Assembly: GCA_003427395.1 (NCBI GenBank)
Contig: BFEA01000027.1
Span: 1,516,313 to 1,580,312 of the forward strand
DNA length: 64,000 bases
Direction of reading: 5' to 3'
Origin: Chara braunii
Lineage: Eukaryota; Streptophyta; Charophyceae; Charales; Characeae
Within the stretch, counting starts at the first letter, position 1. Each line of letters opens with the position of its first letter. Of this stretch, positions 49,754-62,190 are shown piece by piece. The notes beneath the pieces are model-generated. The model saw nothing but the letters and a program-made list of their open reading frames with translations. It did no database searches and was not told the DNA's origin. Both the position numbers and the translations under genes were made by a program.

Positions 49754-51720
49754 GCATGATCATCAAGTCTCTGCGCAGTAACAGCAATGAGCTTTATGAA
49801 GAACCTGGTGTACAACGTTGCTGGAGCGTGCAAACTGCCGAGGAAGTCATTTTGAATCTCAAGCAGAATGCAGTCTCCCGCCGTGCTCTACACAACACAC
49901 AGCAGATCTCCATACAATGTGTGTTGTTAACCTGCCCTAAATCATGCCCTACATTTTGTTCATGAAGGACACGATTAGGTAGTCTTTGGCGCCGATTCCA
50001 CAGGGCTGAAGGCACTGTACAAATGTACATGATTGTAGGATGGGATGTTCTCGTCGTAAGGACTGGGTTATTTCACATGGCTTGGACGCACTTTCATTTC
50101 AGTGTCAGAAATAGAACAGCATCTGCGGTTTGTGATCTCTAACACTTATCTTTATGCAACGGATGGCAATCTGCACCATTATCCCTATGGGCACTACTAC
50201 ACTGGACCAGAAATTGTCAATCTCAGGCTTTATTGGGACGAAGCACAGTTCATTGAGAACTTTGTGAGCGAGATCTGTGTGCGGTGCAAGTATATATGCG
50301 TTCACATATTGGTTCATAGATTATATCCCATCGTCCTGGAAGACATCTCTGGGCCCCTTCCCGGTCGACATGGTCTGGGCCCCTTCCTGGTCGACATGGT
50401 ATTGAGAGGAAAGACGCTACTGAGTGAGATGGGTCAGGTCTCTTCCTTGGGGCAGGAATCTTGATCCAATTATATGGCTCACTTCACATTTGAGTTTTTG
50501 ATAGGGTTGAGGTTTGGATGTTCCCTGTCTTACGTTGTCCCGCTGCCTCTTCCAATGCCTCAGCTTATCAGCCTGCAGGTGTGCTCAGGGGACATTGGAT
50601 CTTTATACAACAGATGACACTCTGTGCTGTTAGGTGGTCGTTATCCCTGTGGGCACTGTCGCCGGACCAGAAATTGCCAACCTCATGCTCTATTGGAACG
50701 AAGCATCATCGAGAACTTCTTCAGCGAGATCTGTGCTTAGTGCAAGTACATGCATTCACATATTGTTTCATTGATGATATCCTATCCTGGAAGACATATC
50801 TGCCCCCTCTATATGCTGTTGGGTGGAGACACACTACTGAGGAAGATGTGTCACGTCTCTTCGTTGCGGCAAGCATCTTATTTCAATCAGACGACTGACT
50901 TCGCATTTGAGTCTTTGATAAGTTGGGGTTTTGACATTCCCTATTCCCTGTCATACGTTGTCCCAGTGCCGCCTCCAATGCCGCACCTCGTAAACTTCTA
51001 GGTATGCTCTTGGGACAGCTGATGAGATTCATCTGTAACAATACACCGATGTCGAAGTTGTCGTGACCTCCCTGACACGAGGTATGCTTGCGAAATTGTA
51101 GTGACCTCCCTGACAGGACGTATGCTTGATATGGGTCATCCTTCCATTCTCCTAGCCACAGATTGGATTAGATATGTGCAAGGCCGGCAGCGACGGCTAC
51201 CCACTCATGTCACCCGGCTTTCCAACTGCGTCCCTCGCATGGTGGACTGGCTAGTTGCTCGCCCACTGTCGAATGCTAATTTGGTGCACAGGCAACATCA
51301 ACCATCTACCCAAGCAGTGGGCCTCTACCCACTCCCAAACACCAATTTTGACTACGTGTAGCATCAGCCCTCCGCACAGCCAAACGCAACAGGCCCTCCC
51401 TCAGGTCTTACAGCCCATGGACGGACAGCTGCTAATGTGGATACTACAACCCAACTGGAAACATAGCCAGCCACAACAGACGATGTAAATGCTGTTGAAG
51501 TGGCTGTAGGGGGTGATGTCGTGCATCCTGCTAATTTGGCTCCTGCTGAAACTGTATTTCGAGCACCACGGCCACCACAGCAATCATCACTACCCCCACC
51601 CCGAAGATCACCGCCGGCTCCTCTACCTACATCTTCCACTTCATCATCCCGTCAGATAACAGCCTCTTCTTTGTTCTCCTCCTCACTTGCCTCCACTTCA
51701 TCATCGTCGTTTTCATCGTG
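49754..51720 (+). pseudogene. Duplicated, decayed coding region of unknown identity
   Basis: Protein-like stretches occur at 49756-49920 (CWSVQTAEEVILNLKQNAVS), 50102-50270 (PYGHYYTGPEIVNLRLYWDE) and 51101-51360. A Ser/Pro-rich stretch lies at 51500-51720. The block 50130-50590 is repeated, diverged, at 50605-51025, and frames in the second copy are broken. Stops interrupt the joined reading (for example near 51470). I recognise no domain. It might be a transposon ORF or a host gene relic. Confidence 0.4.
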
Positions 51721-52908
51721 AACACATTCATGGCTAGATCAGATGCCACACACAGCTCACCAGCAGAGGCATTTATGGTGAGATCGGCTATCATAGATGT
51801 CTCTTTGGAGACGTTCCTCGTCGTCACCGTCGGCTTATGAACAGCGGCCTTGTTTGTATTTGAACAGCATGACACGTTCTGCCCCCAGCGAGGGTTAGAG
51901 ATCTATTCTGATGCCACATAGGTAATTGTGTGGAACGATGTCATTGCTCTTAATGAACACTAACCAAGAATAGCACATAGCCAAGTCTGATGCCCACAAT
52001 GTGGGGATGATTTTTACAGTCCCAGAGGCCACTTCGATGGTTGGGAACTAAGAAATTTGTGGGCGCACTTCCCGCGCACTTCCTGCTGCATCCCAAGCCA
52101 TATTCACATTTCTCTCCTCCGCGCCTTCTTCCGTTGACCCGAAGCTGTTTTCCATCCCCTCACGCTTCTTTTTCCCTCCATCTATATTTCGGTCCCGCCC
52201 CGTGTCGTTTGTCGTCCCCTGTCAGTACCGCCTTCGCCCTCATACAGGAAGTTCCTACTGATCCCCTCTGAGATGAAGCCATCACACAATAGCGTGCAAG
52301 GATAATTAATCCTCGGGCACTGCGATCTGATTGGCTGCAAGAAACTCGAACGGATGGATATGGCTTTCCCAAGACAATTAATCCCCATCTCCTCTTCTGT
52401 CCATTCTACCTCCCCTTTTCTTCGTTGTCGATCTCCCTCTTCGCAACTATAAAACCGGCAAGCGCATTCGAAAAGCTTTCTCTCAATTCGTCTGTCAGCT
52501 TTTGAGAAGTAGTGGCTAGATGATGTGATGACCAGCAACTCAGAAAGTCTTGATGAGCCGATTGTAGTTTTGCAAGGTTGTGCATTGGGTGGTTGTGACA
52601 GATTGCGGGATGTGGACAAGTTGGTGTGGAGAAACTAGGTTGGTGGGTTGACAATCGTTGTGGTGTGGAGTCGGTATGTGGCAGTCGGGATTGTTAGTGC
52701 GAGAGTAAGGAAGGTGTGTGCGTCGACGATTGGTTGCATACCCCGGTCATGGCATGAGAGTAGAACGTTTGCGCGCCTTGTTTTTTGTCCTTTTCTCATT
52801 TTGGAAGCTAAGCGCTCGACGAAGCGCCGGTTTCTTTCAATTCTGTAAGTGTGTTACTTTGCTTCTGTCCTTGGTCCACTTCTTCGGTCAAGCTACAACT
52901 TCGTCAAT

Positions 52909-52915
<7 letters not shown>
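51721..52915. other. No gene recognised
   Basis: Short competing frames on both strands. No repeats of note before the (CT)n run. Confidence 0.45.

Positions 52916-52991
<76 letters not shown>
52909..52991. repeat. (CT)n microsatellite
   Basis: A long CT run ending TATCTCCCTTTATATATATA. Confidence 0.97.
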
Positions 52992-52996
<5 letters not shown>

Positions 52997-54288
52997 CCTT
53001 TATATATATATGAATGATTGGATAACATGACATCTTCCTCATCTTTGGCTATACCTGAATCTCAACCATGCTCGTCATTTAAGTCCGATCGGGTCTCGCG
53101 AGAGTGAGCATTATCAAACTTAAGGAACTGGCGAGGCTTAGTCACCCTATTTTTTTTGCTTTCCTAACTCTTTTCTGTGTGATGAATGGCATGTATTCAT
53201 GGCAATGATCGATATGTGTGTATGAGTTTTTGCCCCCCTTTATTTTCGACGATCAAAGTTTCTTCAGGTGGACTCGATCGAACGTAGAAAACAGTTGGGA
53301 GATAAGCATTTCCTTATATGGTTGAATTGTTGTGTTTTGATGCATCTAATCCTTATGCATGGTTTATTCTTGTTTCTTTCCTCCTTTAAATGAATGATAG
53401 TTGTCTTTTTTAGATCGAATCGCACGGATCCTCGTCTCTAGTTAGCCTATGTCATGATTTGAAGATAGTGAGAACTTGTTGTTGTTTTCTGTTTCTCTTT
53501 GGATTTTTTTTCGGTCGAATATGACGGATTGAATCGACAAGCACAATCAGCCCACTTATACCATGTGGACCGATTATACCGATCTGACTGGGCGCCGATT
53601 TCTCGTATCCCCACAACGCTTGTTCTGTGACAACGAGGAAAGGACACATATATGTGAGTGGGACATACGAGAAGTTGTCGCAAAGATTGGAGGGCGTTAT
53701 TGTCATCCCTAAACAAGGTGTTCAAGATTTGTAGGTACTGGTTTTGTCATTGTTGATACTCAGTTTTCGCCTTATTTCTTATTATTGTTTTTTAGTGAGT
53801 TGATTGTCATCTCGTAGACGACATTGGCACCCCAGTGGCCCAACACTCTCTGTAGCGATTGTCGCTGCCCCAAGTTGTATCGGGAAAGGGGGTTCCGCTG
53901 CTGGACACTTAGCGAGGACAAATATAAGGAAAGAGCAACCAGATTGCAACCTTCTACGTTTGATTCCAAGCTCTGTAGTGAGCGGCGACAGAACTTAATT
54001 TAGAAGCAGGATCCTACGTGCGCCTGCCTTCTCGCTATAAAAGACGTCGAGTAGTTCACATGAAAATTTGAAGCTATTTTTTTTTATTAAACGAACGTTT
54101 GAAAGGGGTGCGCGTTTATTTTTCTTGCGCAGCGATGGGCGTTTCTGGCTAGACTGGGACCACACGGGAGATTCTTGTTCTATCAAGATCTCGACACTCA
54201 ACTTTCTCGAAAATCCTTTACTCATTTTTGTTGTTTTTTCAAGGTTTGTTTTACATATTTAATTGGCCTGACCGGAAGATAGTACAGG
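52992..54288. other. Possible 5' region (LTR/leader) of the second retroelement; no gene
   Basis: No coding signal. The position upstream of a gag remnant makes a leader or LTR plausible, but no matching LTR pair was found. Confidence 0.3.
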
Positions 54289-54404
54289 TTGGTATTGGAG
54301 TCAACATGTGTCGGTACTGGTAATAGCGAAACGAGTTGGCAAGAGGACGGGCACCGGCTCGTTCAAACCGAAGAAGTCCTCCCTTCACTCGAAATAGATC
54401 AGCA

Positions 54405-54652
54405 GAGGCAAGAACGAAGGGAGTCATTGCCAACGTTAAATTCGTCGCTAATGTTCTTGCCCCGCAGGTGGTAAGTTTTTCTACCAACTTTTCAATATAT
54501 CCCAATCATGCCCATCCCGAGGCTTGGCTCGAAGTTATAGAAGCTCGGGGCTATGACGAGGTTGACTTTCCTCGGTCGGCATCCTTTTTTGTAAGAAATG
54601 CAGCTCATGATTGGTTTAAGTGTTATAGCAGGGTAGATTGGGCTACGTTTTA
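54405..54652 (+). pseudogene. gag capsid-like fragment
   Basis: The frame reads HPEAWLEVIEARGYDEVDFP and then SASFFVRNAAHDWFKCYSRV with a terminal TAA. The acidic residue, followed by an A-x-x-W-F motif and a W-x-x-F pattern, parallels the gag of the first element (GGDAHHWF, then FERDF). The frame stops directly after the motif, and what follows (54638-54844) is in another frame. Confidence 0.6.
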
Positions 54653-54804
54653 AACCACCTTCTTAGCAAGATTCGACAAGGGAACTGTGACGCTGCATGG
54701 TTTGTATTGAAAACACGCCCTCAAGAACTAGGGGAACTGATGCAAGACGTTGTTTTGGATAAGACTGGACAGAATAAAAGGTTGCTAGAGAGTGGTTTTC
54801 TAGC

Positions 54805-54900
54805 ATCCGGTCTTCTAGCACTCTTTAGTCATCCGGTTTTCTAGCACTCTATAGTCATCCGGTCTTCTAGCACTCTTTAGTCATTCGGTCTTCTAGCAAT
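54805..54900. repeat. 26-bp minisatellite, about 4 units
   Basis: ATCCGGTCTTCTAGCACTCT followed by TTAGTC is repeated with single changes. Confidence 0.93.
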
Positions 54901-55092
54901 CATTTTTGATGTTCATAGTTTCCTCATTTATGTTCGGTCGATGTTGTGGAAAGTGTTGAGTGTGATTGCTCTGGGGAAAGTCGTTGGACGCTGTGATTGA
55001 CACATGTTCATTTGTCGTGGCACTTTCACTCTACACGGTGCAAAAGATCGGACGACTACGACTAAACTTCATCCTTCCCCTCTTCGGAGACC

Positions 55093-55640
55093 ATCGTAGA
55101 GGTGATTGAAAATGTGGTTATGAAGTTTGGGCGGGTGCATGTGTTAGTAAATGCGGTAGTGATTGATGTGCGGTTGTACTCTATGTTGTTGAGACTACGT
55201 TGCGCAATGGTCGTAGGTGCGCATCTTCAATTCGATTCGCGTCAACCGATCATCAGTTACACCGAAGTAGATTGCAAACAGTTCATTTGCATATTTCCAT
55301 GTGTCTCTTGAAAAAGACGACGGCGACGAAAAAGGTAGTACAAATAGGGATGATCGGCACACAGGAGAGGTAGTTCTTCCCCTCTCCGAAAAGATACAAC
55401 TATATCTCGACCGATGAGGAAATTATGAACATCGGGGATGATTGAAAACGTGGCTTTCAAGGTTGGGCGGGTGTATGTGTTGGTAAATGCATTAGTGATT
55501 GATGTGCACCCGTACTCTGTGTTATTGGGACTGTCTTGGGCAATGATCGTAGGTGTACATCTTCAGCTCGACTCCCTTCAATTGATGTTTATGTACACCG
55601 ATTCTTACTCACCTACCATCTTGGGCCGATCCTGTACTCT
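55093..55640 (+). pseudogene. Tandemly duplicated retropepsin-like segment
   Basis: Units at 55093-55310 and 55429-55640 are homologous (offset 336 bp). Each encodes a version of RVYVLVNALVIDVHPYSVLL followed by GLSWAMIVG. A V-N/D-x-x-V-I-D-x-x-x-Y-S-V-L-L-G-x-x-W pattern resembles the second half of Ty3-type proteases (the ILG-W strand). The catalytic Asp-Ser-Gly is not seen in either unit, so function is not expected. Confidence 0.5.
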
Positions 55641-55866
55641 TTCTCGAATTCGTCCGATAGCAATACCTATTTTTCGACTTGCTTATTATAATCGGGATTG
55701 GATTGGATTCGTGGCGATCGGTTTTTGCATGTTGTCCGTGAAAGCTCGTTGGACGCGCTACTATCAAAATTTGGAAGTGGTCGATTCAAATGAGGTCATC
55801 CTACTTCTAGTACAGGCGTGACACTCATGAACGAGTGGGCTTCTTGTTGGGGTCCTTTTTGGCAAA

Positions 55867-56217
55867 GTGGAACAAGAAGGGAGAGTGACTATCACTAACG
55901 GGATCCTCGTAATCCTAGCACAGAACGTCGACGATTTGCCCCTGATCATCATCTCGTTAAATCCAAGCGATCCAAGTCAGACGGAGCCGGTGACCTTGGA
56001 ACGAATGCTAATGTCAATGGTTATCTGGACGGGTTGCACGAAGGACGTAGGGCATTTCCTGAACGAGAACGATCCAACAACTTTGAACTTTCTAGATTTG
56101 GATAAACTCTCTCTCAACAACTCTGAGATGAAGGATTTTTTGATAGTTTATCGCGATAACGAGGAGGTGCCATCTGACGACAATTCTAAATCAATAGCGC
56201 TCATTGGCCAAAGTTAG
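55867..56217 (+). other. Acidic 116-codon frame after the protease-like segments
   Basis: It encodes a Leu/Asp/Asn-rich acidic stretch with LILV-type hydrophobic runs and ends at TAG. Its position corresponds to the protease-RT linker in the first element, but no RT follows. Confidence 0.35.
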
Positions 56218-57038
56218 GACAACGAAGAAAAAAAATAGAAGTGGAGTCCACGTCAGAAGCGAAAGATGAAGATGAAAACAGAGAGGAGGAAAATGAAACA
56301 TCGATGGAGCAGCACGAGAAGTTGTCCCAACTCCAGTATGACGAAGCATTTCCAACCAGTTCACGGCTAGCCAGACCAGTGGTTTACAAATTTTGATAGA
56401 TAACTTTTCAAAGAAAGTAATGTTATAATTTATGACGATGTGATAGATTGGAAGTTGACATGTCAGAACTTCAAATAAAGTATCATATCTATGGTTAGGG
56501 TATTGGGGGTATGTCAACCTGTGTGTGTAAATACATGTCATCCTTATTAATTGATAATTTAAGCAAGACTTTTATAGAATTCCTACGAAATTGCATTAAA
56601 GTTATATGTTGGTTTTTTATGACAAGTTTGTCTATCAAAATCTAAATTATCTTTATTACTCAAAGCAAAATCTATATGGAATGACATTTCTACTTTTTTT
56701 GTTAGGGTCAAAAAAATATATGTTTGGTATAAAGGATGTTTAAGGGGTCTAATTATATGGGGTTGAATTCCCCAAGGGGATAAAATTATCTCACATTGAG
56801 AGGTTGAATAGTAAAAAAGAAAAGAGACAAAGTGAAAAACGAGTCAAAAAGTGAAAACAAACAAGGATGAAAGTAAATAACATGCTAACCGTATCAGACT
56901 TTGTCATATGTCCTAACTATATCTTTTTATGAATTGAACAAGAAAGTGAATAATGAATAATGTTGAATGTATAAACAAATTTTAAAATTTGTTAATTTCG
57001 CAATAATGTGTCATGACATAATATAAATATTATAATTA

Positions 57039-58690
57039 TGCTGGACCTGGATCCAGACAACTCATGTCCGGAGGCCGGACGCATGTCCGGTCGGGTCCAG
57101 GCGCCCAGACATATGGGAACCTCTGGACGTGTACGGTTTGGGGCGGTCCAAATCGATAAACAGGTCCGGAAATGTCCAGACGATTAAAATAATAATAATA
57201 ATAAAATATTAAATGAAAAGTATGTTATGCAAAACAATAATACAAATTACGTTCTCCTAAGAGTCATGTCAGAATTCCTAATCAAACTTAAGTTAAAAAT
57301 CAAAAACTACAAACGACTTAAAAAAATAAAAAATTATTAATAATATAGGTTGGTTCACTAAACGCACTCCCTGGGGAAAGGTTGTCCGGGGCAGGCAGGG
57401 TTTGGGCAGGATCCCGGGCAACCCTATCACATAATATTAAGCATTGCCCAAACCCTACCCAGCCCCTGCCCTGGGGAATACCCGCAACAAAAAAAATATT
57501 GAAATAAAATATGATGTGTAAAATTGCAGTATAAGCAACTTTTGGCTTAGAGTCCCCTCAAAATTCCTTCTCAAGTTTAAGATAAAATAAAGAGAAGCAG
57601 TGAGATAATATATATCATTTTGAACCTCTCTAGTTATTTTGTAGAGTAACTTTATATCACTCAAACACGTGTAAGTGACCGACCACTGGAATGGAAATCA
57701 AGGTTGATTCTGACTACTCAGGCGAAGTGCAGTCATAGCCTGAAGTAAGTTTTTTTGGGAGGGATCCTTCCTTCTTTCCTGACCTGGTCGTTTTTGTCGG
57801 ACGATCCCCCCGGGCCAGATGGCCTAGGCATGTTTGGTGGCGCAATAACCCGAGTTAGTTAATAATTCAAAAAACGGGTATGTATAATAATTTATTATCC
57901 AGATAGACCATGTCCGGACTGAAAAAAATAAAATAAAAAACAACAAGTCTGAAAAAATATATATATATAATTTTGGGGATTCTGCTCCTCAATGGGAAAC
58001 GGTTTTGGAGGTTTTTTTTTTCCCTTTGAAATGTAGCAGATCCGCTGCCTTAACCTTGTCCAGACCCTGTCTGGGAGGGTACCCGCAGCTAAAAAGTTCT
58101 CGAAATAAAATATGTAGTTGCAGTACAAGCACGTAATGAGGAGAAATGAGATGGGATATACCCTTTTAAACTTCTCCAGTCACTTTTTAGAGTAACTTTA
58201 TACCCTTCAAACACCCCGCAGATAACGTACCACTGAAATGGAAGGTAAGGTCGCATTCTAAATGCTCAGGCCAAGCGCAATCATGGCCTTAAGTCGGTTT
58301 TTTTTTGAGGGGGGGTCGTTCCCTTTTTTTTTCCCCTGCCTGGTTTTGTAGGGCGATGTCCTCCGGCTAGCTGGCCTGGGCATGTTTGGTCAGACAACAA
58401 CCCAACTTAGTTAATTATTGAAAAATAGGTATGTATAATAATTTATTATACAAATAGACCATGTTCGGACAAAAAGTAAAATAAAAAAATGGGCCTGAAA
58501 AAAAACCAAAACAATTTTGGGGGTTCGGCTCCTTAGTGGGGAAGGGTCTTGGACAATTTGTTTTTTCTTTAAAATGTGGCAGGTCCAGACTTTCCGGACC
58601 AGACGTTTGGAGATGGAACTGAATCCAGATCGTCTGGACGGCGGTCCGGATATCCGGATCGTAGTCATAATAAATATATATACGAGTCAA
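57039..58690. repeat. Diverged tandem repeat, unit about 540-600 bp
   Basis: Segments beginning at about 57472 and 58072 share blocks in the same order: TACCCGCA, GAAATAAAATATG, TAGAGTAACTTTATA, GGCATGTTTGGT, GTATGTATAATAATTTATTA and TAGACCATGT. A GC-richer (C)GGTCCGGA motif, frequent at 57039-57180, recurs at the 58.6 kb end. There is no coding potential. Confidence 0.8.
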
Positions 58691-58944
58691 AATGCCTAAT
58701 ATGTATTATATTTTGGTTAAATGATAGAAGTTGATTGATGTTTCTTGCTTTCAGGTCAGTTCCTTTGCTCATCCATTTTTCATTTTCAATTCGAAGTAAC
58801 TTTGAAGTTTTATCAATAGTTAAGTCAAAAGTCTTCCTAGTTCTTTAGGAAAGAATAATAATTTATGCCTCTCAACCTACTAAGGCTCGAATCTTCACTT
58901 GATTGATATAGATAGTTAAGTATCTGCAACCCATGTCGTGAGTC

Positions 58945-60802
58945 TCATTTTACACTCTGGCATTGACCTGTCCACTTAAGCAGGGAAAGTTGTCCCAAGT
59001 AGTCGACTTTGATTTTTTTTTTCTCAAGCAGTCTCTGAAGTTCCTCTTTCAACTTAGGTGCTAAAGTCATTGTCTCCTTGAAAGATAGAGTTGCAACTGT
59101 TTCTTCTAGCATCTTTGTAATAACATCATTGATTACAGTTTCATCTTCCAATTCACTATTGAGGAATAACTTTTTTTTTTTCTTCTTGTTTCATCTTTCG
59201 AGACGAGGGATTATGTTCTTGATCATAAAAAATGGCATTCAAGGTTTGTTCAACTTTTTTTTTTTCCCTCGATTATATGAGGTGTCAAATTTACTCGAAG
59301 GTTTTTTACCTCTCCAACCACTATATCAGGTTTCATTATGATTTCAGATGGTAGGACATCTTAAAAGACTTCATATTAATTGAATAAGTGAGATCACTAA
59401 AAGGAAGTTATATCAACTCGGAAGAATGAAGAAAAGTAAAATTTTCTTTCAGTACATGGTCACTTGAGGAAGTCTCATCACAAAAATATTCGACAGATGT
59501 TAAAAACTATAAGGGTAAATCAGTTATCGTTGAAGAATCGTCAAATTTTTGTAAACGTTTTCCAAACAGCTTACCAACAGAAAAGTGAATATTTACGTTA
59601 ATCTTTTTTTTTTTTTTTTTTTAATCGTCTCTTCATGTTTAAGGGCAATAGGTCTCATACCTCCAGAATGTTTCGGATCCAATTTGTTACATGAATTGTT
59701 ACAAACATGATCCATTGTATCATTTTTAACAACCTTACTCTTCACATTCTCTTCCAGGGGCTTACAATAAGTGGTGGTATGACCTTCTTCACCGCAATAA
59801 TAACAAATGAAGCTCTTTCTCGGTTGATCTTTATATTTTATTCTCTTTATTTCCTCTATCATTATTTCCTTAATTTCTTATGGATCTGGAAGTGTCTCCT
59901 CTCTTTCCATTATCATCATTATCATCATCATCATCATCATCATCATCTTATTTATCCTCACTTTTCGCCTTTTTTTTCTCTTTCTCATCTTGACCACAGA
60001 TTGCGGGCATATAATTGATCATAACTCGTTGGACAATGTTCTCTGTACTCATGTTACCCTCTTTGTTCATATCATTCTCTGTCTCTCAATCCTTCGTTGG
60101 ACTACTGATCTGATTCAGTGACAATTTCTTATGAGAAACTGTAGGTAGAGATCTGACTATTGCAATTGTTTGATCCCATCTTAGAAGGTAATGTTGATCC
60201 TTGTTCAAAACTGTCTGTCTCTCGTCGTTATTAAAATTTGTCAAGAAAATATGACATCTTTGAGTCTCATCAAAATATGAAATTTTTATAGTTGTCCGAA
60301 TGAATGTCTGAAGGGAAACAATGAATGGATCATACTTCGCCCTTCTGGTATTGAGAAGATTTTTGGTAGTAGTCAGTACAGAGTCTTTCTCGAAGTCTTT
60401 TTTCATCTTATCTTTGGCGTTTTTCCAAGTAGTAGCCCCTTCCATAAATTTTTGAACTGCCAATCTCGAGTCAGAGTCACAGTATGACAGAAGATGCGTG
60501 AGTTGTTGTCTGTCACTCCAACCATAATTGGGTCCAAATAATCCATACTCATCCAAAAAATCATTAACCTGTGGTTCTCTTAAGCATTAAATTTTTTCAT
60601 CTGGCCACTTCGCTCTTGCAATATCCGATATTCCCTTCATAGTATCAACCCTTTCGACCAACTCTCGTATGACACACACCAAGGTCTCTTCATGAGTCTC
60701 TGCAGAAAAGTTGAGTCTTCCTCGCCCCGATATTTTGACCATCAGTTTTTTTGATATCCCTTTTATATCTCTTCTCTTGCCACTTTTGACCTCTTGTTTC
60801 AT
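58945..60802 (-). pseudogene. AT-rich gag / zinc-knuckle retroelement remnant
   Basis: Read on the minus strand, an N-terminal basic frame (60802-60587) precedes a capsid-like frame (60556-60086). The latter contains FMEGATTWKNAKDKMKKDFE, a pattern seen in retroelement Gag. A CCHC zinc knuckle CYYCGEEGHTTTYC follows (within 59862-59593), then a charged frame at 59151-58945. Frames are separate and broken. The base composition is much more AT-rich than the two plus-strand elements, so it is a different lineage. Confidence 0.65.
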
Positions 60803-60997
60803 GTTTTCAATCCCTCAACTCTTCTTGCAAGAGATACAAACTCGTCTATTTCCTCTCTCATTTGTTCCACTCCTTGATAATTCTGTAGGTATAGAGTATA
60901 AGCAATAATAGTCTGAGTAGAGATTAAAGGTAAAGCAACTCTTCTTAATGTCCTAATATAATCCTCAATTAATTTTCTCTCACTGTCTCTAATCAGT

Positions 60998-62190
60998 CTT
61001 CTATTATATTATTTCACAGTACCTCGGATCATAAAGTATCTTGTTAGATCTATAATCTCATAATCAAATTACATCGTTTACAGACCACTACTATCCCTTC
61101 TGACAAGAGAGAATGTACTATGGAGATGTGAAAGGACACTCTCTCAACAGTCTGCACTCTCAGTACTTTTAACAAATAATTTATCTTAGTCTGATCATCG
61201 ATAACTCTCAAGACAGAGTATCTCATTTGGTCAAGAAAAGGTTGTATTTACTGAAACTTATTCAAATAGAGCGATTTTTATCTGAGATCCGAAGTGTACC
61301 CTCTGTCTTGACTGTCTGTCCTTCTATTATAATCCCAAAGGTAAACCATGCATTATCACTAATCTTCTTAATATCATGGGAAGTATCAAGAGAGATAAAT
61401 CTCATGATGGGTATAATAAAAAATTTTAAATATGTATTCAAGAGTATTCAAGAGTAAAATTTTTACCCTCATAATAAAATCATTCTCTCTTGCTTTGTCT
61501 ACTGTGACAATAGTTTCTATCAAAGGCATTCAGTCTATTTTGTCTTCAAAACCGTCAGTAATTAAGAAGTTATGTATATAGTCTTTTATTTCTACTCAAT
61601 CTTCTATTATATTATTTCACAATACCTCTGATCATAAAGTATCTTGTTGAATCTGTAATCTCATAATCAAATTGCATCATTTACGGACCACTGTTAACCT
61701 TTATGGCAAGAGCGACTCGTACTATGGAGATGTGAGAGGATAATCTCTCAACAGTCTCCACTCTTAATACTTCTAACAAATTATTAATCTTAGTCTGATC
61801 AGAAATAACTCTCAAGTCAGAGTCTCTATTTTGGTCAAGAAAGAGTTGTATTTACTCGAACTTATCAAGAGTAGATAGATTTTATCTGAGATCCAAAGTG
61901 TACCCTCTATCTTGACTGTCCGTCCTTCTATTATAATCCTAAAGGTCAATTGTCCAACTGGACCATGCATTATCACTCATCCTCTGAATATCATAGGCAA
62001 TATCAAGAGAGATAGATCTCGGGATGGGTATAATCATAAATTTTAAATTTGTGTTCAAAAGTATTTAGCAGTAAAGACTTTACCCGCACAATAAAATCAT
62101 TTTGTTTTGCTTTGCCAATTATAACAATGGTTTCATGCAAAAGCGTTCAATCTTTTTTATCTTCAAAATCGTCAATAATTAAAAAGTTGG
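60998..62190. repeat. Tandem duplication, unit about 603 bp
   Basis: CTTCTATTATATTATTTCAC starts both units (60998 and 61601). Shared blocks include CATAAAGTATCTTGTT, ACTATGGAGATGTGA, CTCTCAACAGTCT, TATCTGAGATCC and TACCCTCT. The copies differ at many positions, so the event is old. Confidence 0.9.

Larger units (their letters stand above)
54305..56400 (+). mobile_element. Second decayed LTR-retrotransposon region (gag and protease only)
   Basis: A gag capsid-like segment is followed by two tandem copies of a protease-like segment and an acidic linker frame. No RT is seen before the sequence changes sharply to AT-rich DNA at about 56400. This suggests truncation or replacement of the pol part. 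Confidence 0.6.
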
